From NCBI GenBank assembly GCA_017382615.1, contig JAFNZX010000235.1, positions 1-5,945 of the forward strand: a stretch of 5,945 nucleotides of DNA. Direction: 5' to 3'. Shown in pieces: positions 4,951 through 5,945 of the stretch. The translations under genes and the position numbers were made by a program. Source of the DNA: Clostridia bacterium (lineage in GTDB: Bacteria > Bacillota > Clostridia > Oscillospirales > CAG-272). The notes under the pieces are model-generated. The model made no database searches. It was not told where the DNA came from and saw nothing but the letters and a program-made list of their open reading frames with translations. Within the stretch, counting starts at the first letter, position 1. Every line of letters starts with the position of its first letter.

Positions 4951-5945
4951 ATGCAATACAGAAAATTAGGTAATACAGGACTTATGGTCAGCGAAATCGG
5001 TGTGGGCGGCGAATGGTTGGAGAGACATAACGCCGAGGAAGTCAAGGCTGTCATGGACGCTTGCTATGCCCGGGGCATCAACATTGTGGACTGCTTTATG
5101 TCCGAGCCAAACGTACGCACCAATATCGGTAACGCCATCAAGGACAATCGCGAAAATTGGATCGTGCAGGGACACGTTGGCTCTGCATGGCGCGACGGTC
5201 AGTACGTGCGCACCAGAGATATGGACGAGGTCAAGGCTGCGTTTGCTGATCTGCTTGCACGTTTTCGGACAGATTACATTGATCTTGGCATGATTCATTT
5301 TGTTGATAAGCTGGACGACTGGAACACGGTGCTGGAGTGCGGATTTATGGACTACATGATCGAGCTGAAAAACAGCGGCGCGATCAGACACATCGGGCTT
5401 TCCACGCACAACACCACCATTGCGCGTCTTGCCGTGGAGCACGGCGCGGTGGAGGTCATTCTGTTCTCGCTCAATCCCGCGTACGACCTGCTGCCGCCTA
5501 CCGAGAATATTGACGATTTCTTTGTAGACGAATACGATGCGAAATTTGCGGGCATTGACCCGGAGCGTGCCGATCTTTACAAGCTTTGCGAGCAGAAGGG
5601 CGTGGCAATCACGGTTATGAAGGGGCTTGGCGGTGGCAGACTCTTGGATGCCAAGCGTTCGCCCTTTGGCGTTTCCCTCACCCCCGTGCAATGTCTGCAC
5701 TATGCCCTGACCCGCCCTGCGGTGGCAAGCGTGCTGATCGGCTTTGATAACGTGGAGCAAATTCCCGCATCGCTGGCTTATGAGAGTGCTACAGAGGATG
5801 AAAAGGACTATGCCACCGTGCTTGCAAACGCGCCCAGACACGCGTACAGCGGTCAGTGCACCTATTGCGGACATTGCAAGCCCTGCCCTGTCAATATCGA
5901 TATTGCCATGGTCAATAAGCTCTACGACCTTGCCACCATGCAGGA
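4951..5945 (+). CDS. Aldo/keto reductase with C-terminal Fe-S cluster motif, cut by the right edge
   Basis: The frame is open for 331 codons to the edge, with the C-terminus missing. It matches the aldo/keto reductase group that carries a ferredoxin-like tail (COG1453 type). Seen: the family start MQYRKLGNTGLMVSEIGVGG with its KLGNTGL segment, a TIM-barrel-like series of strands, DYIDLGMIHF (108-117), HIGLSTHN (147-154), a cofactor-side VLIGF segment (about 262-266), and CTYCGHCKPCP with Cys303, 306, 309 and 312 suited to a [4Fe-4S] cluster. Asp47 and His116 of the usual catalytic tetrad are present, but the Tyr position holds Glu52 in DCFMSE, and the strand that normally ends in the catalytic Lys reads IVQGHVG (71-77). 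Either it is not a standard NAD(P)H carbonyl reductase or it uses other residues. Start ATG 4951 is preceded by AAGGA 11 nt upstream, slightly far, but the family's N-terminus fits. It diverges from nim-bcp. Confidence 0.88.
   Translation, partial: MQYRKLGNTGLMVSEIGVGGEWLERHNAEEVKAVMDACYARGINIVDCFMSEPNVRTNIGNAIKDNRENWIVQGHVGSAWRDGQYVRTRDMDEVKAAFADLLARFRTDYIDLGMIHFVDKLDDWNTVLECGFMDYMIELKNSGAIRHIGLSTHNTTIARLAVEHGAVEVILFSLNPAYDLLPPTENIDDFFVDEYDAKFAGIDPERADLYKLCEQKGVAITVMKGLGGGRLLDAKRSPFGVSLTPVQCLHYALTRPAVASVLIGFDNVEQIPASLAYESATEDEKDYATVLANAPRHAYSGQCTYCGHCKPCPVNIDIAMVNKLYDLATMQ

Noticed and set aside
4966..5874. 302-codon minus-strand open frame opposite the aldo/keto reductase
   Set aside because: The plus strand there encodes an unmistakable aldo/keto reductase with a consensus promoter. 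The minus frame has no family features.

Overview
The window looks like chromosomal DNA from an anaerobic Clostridia member, most likely an Oscillospiraceae/Ruminococcaceae-type gut bacterium. The support is strong AGGAGG-type ribosome sites, SigA-type promoters with extended -10 boxes, a clostridial-style PRPP synthetase, a Nim-type flavoprotein, and an aldo/keto reductase carrying a ferredoxin-like cysteine cluster. The genus cannot be read from the sequence alone.

Layout, left to right. Positions 1-19 (minus) probably hold the first codons of a gene that runs off the left edge. Positions 38-769 (minus) encode a secreted cysteine-rich HExxH metallopeptidase-like protein with its own near-consensus promoter (826-854). 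A strong hairpin terminator (905-934) separates it from a two-gene minus-strand unit: rhamnulokinase rhaB (2112-3584), then a divergent ribose-phosphate pyrophosphokinase (945-2072). That unit is read from an extended -10 promoter at 3633-3641 with a poor -35 box and a tandem TGTGAAC repeat upstream. Positions 3744-3846 hold a compact palindromic repeat of three GGGCGA...TCGCCC hairpins. Next comes a minus-strand redox pair, the PMP-oxidase-fold/Nim-like flavoprotein (4337-4819) followed by the Bcp-type peroxiredoxin (3856-4308). Facing away on the plus strand is an aldo/keto reductase with a C-terminal Fe-S motif (4951 to the right edge). These two units share a divergent promoter region in which the -35 boxes are only 6 bp apart.

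How the genes may work together. rhaB phosphorylates L-rhamnulose in rhamnose breakdown, and the co-transcribed PRPP synthetase could tie sugar use to nucleotide precursor supply. No other rhamnose genes are visible. The Nim-like protein, the peroxiredoxin and the Fe-S aldo/keto reductase form a plausible redox or oxidative-stress module for an anaerobe.

The window is mostly ordinary metabolic sequence. The parts most worth a second look are the metallopeptidase with its displaced third zinc ligand and sharp composition break, the modular hairpin repeat, the aldo/keto reductase lacking the usual Tyr and Lys of the catalytic tetrad, and the two regulatory regions.
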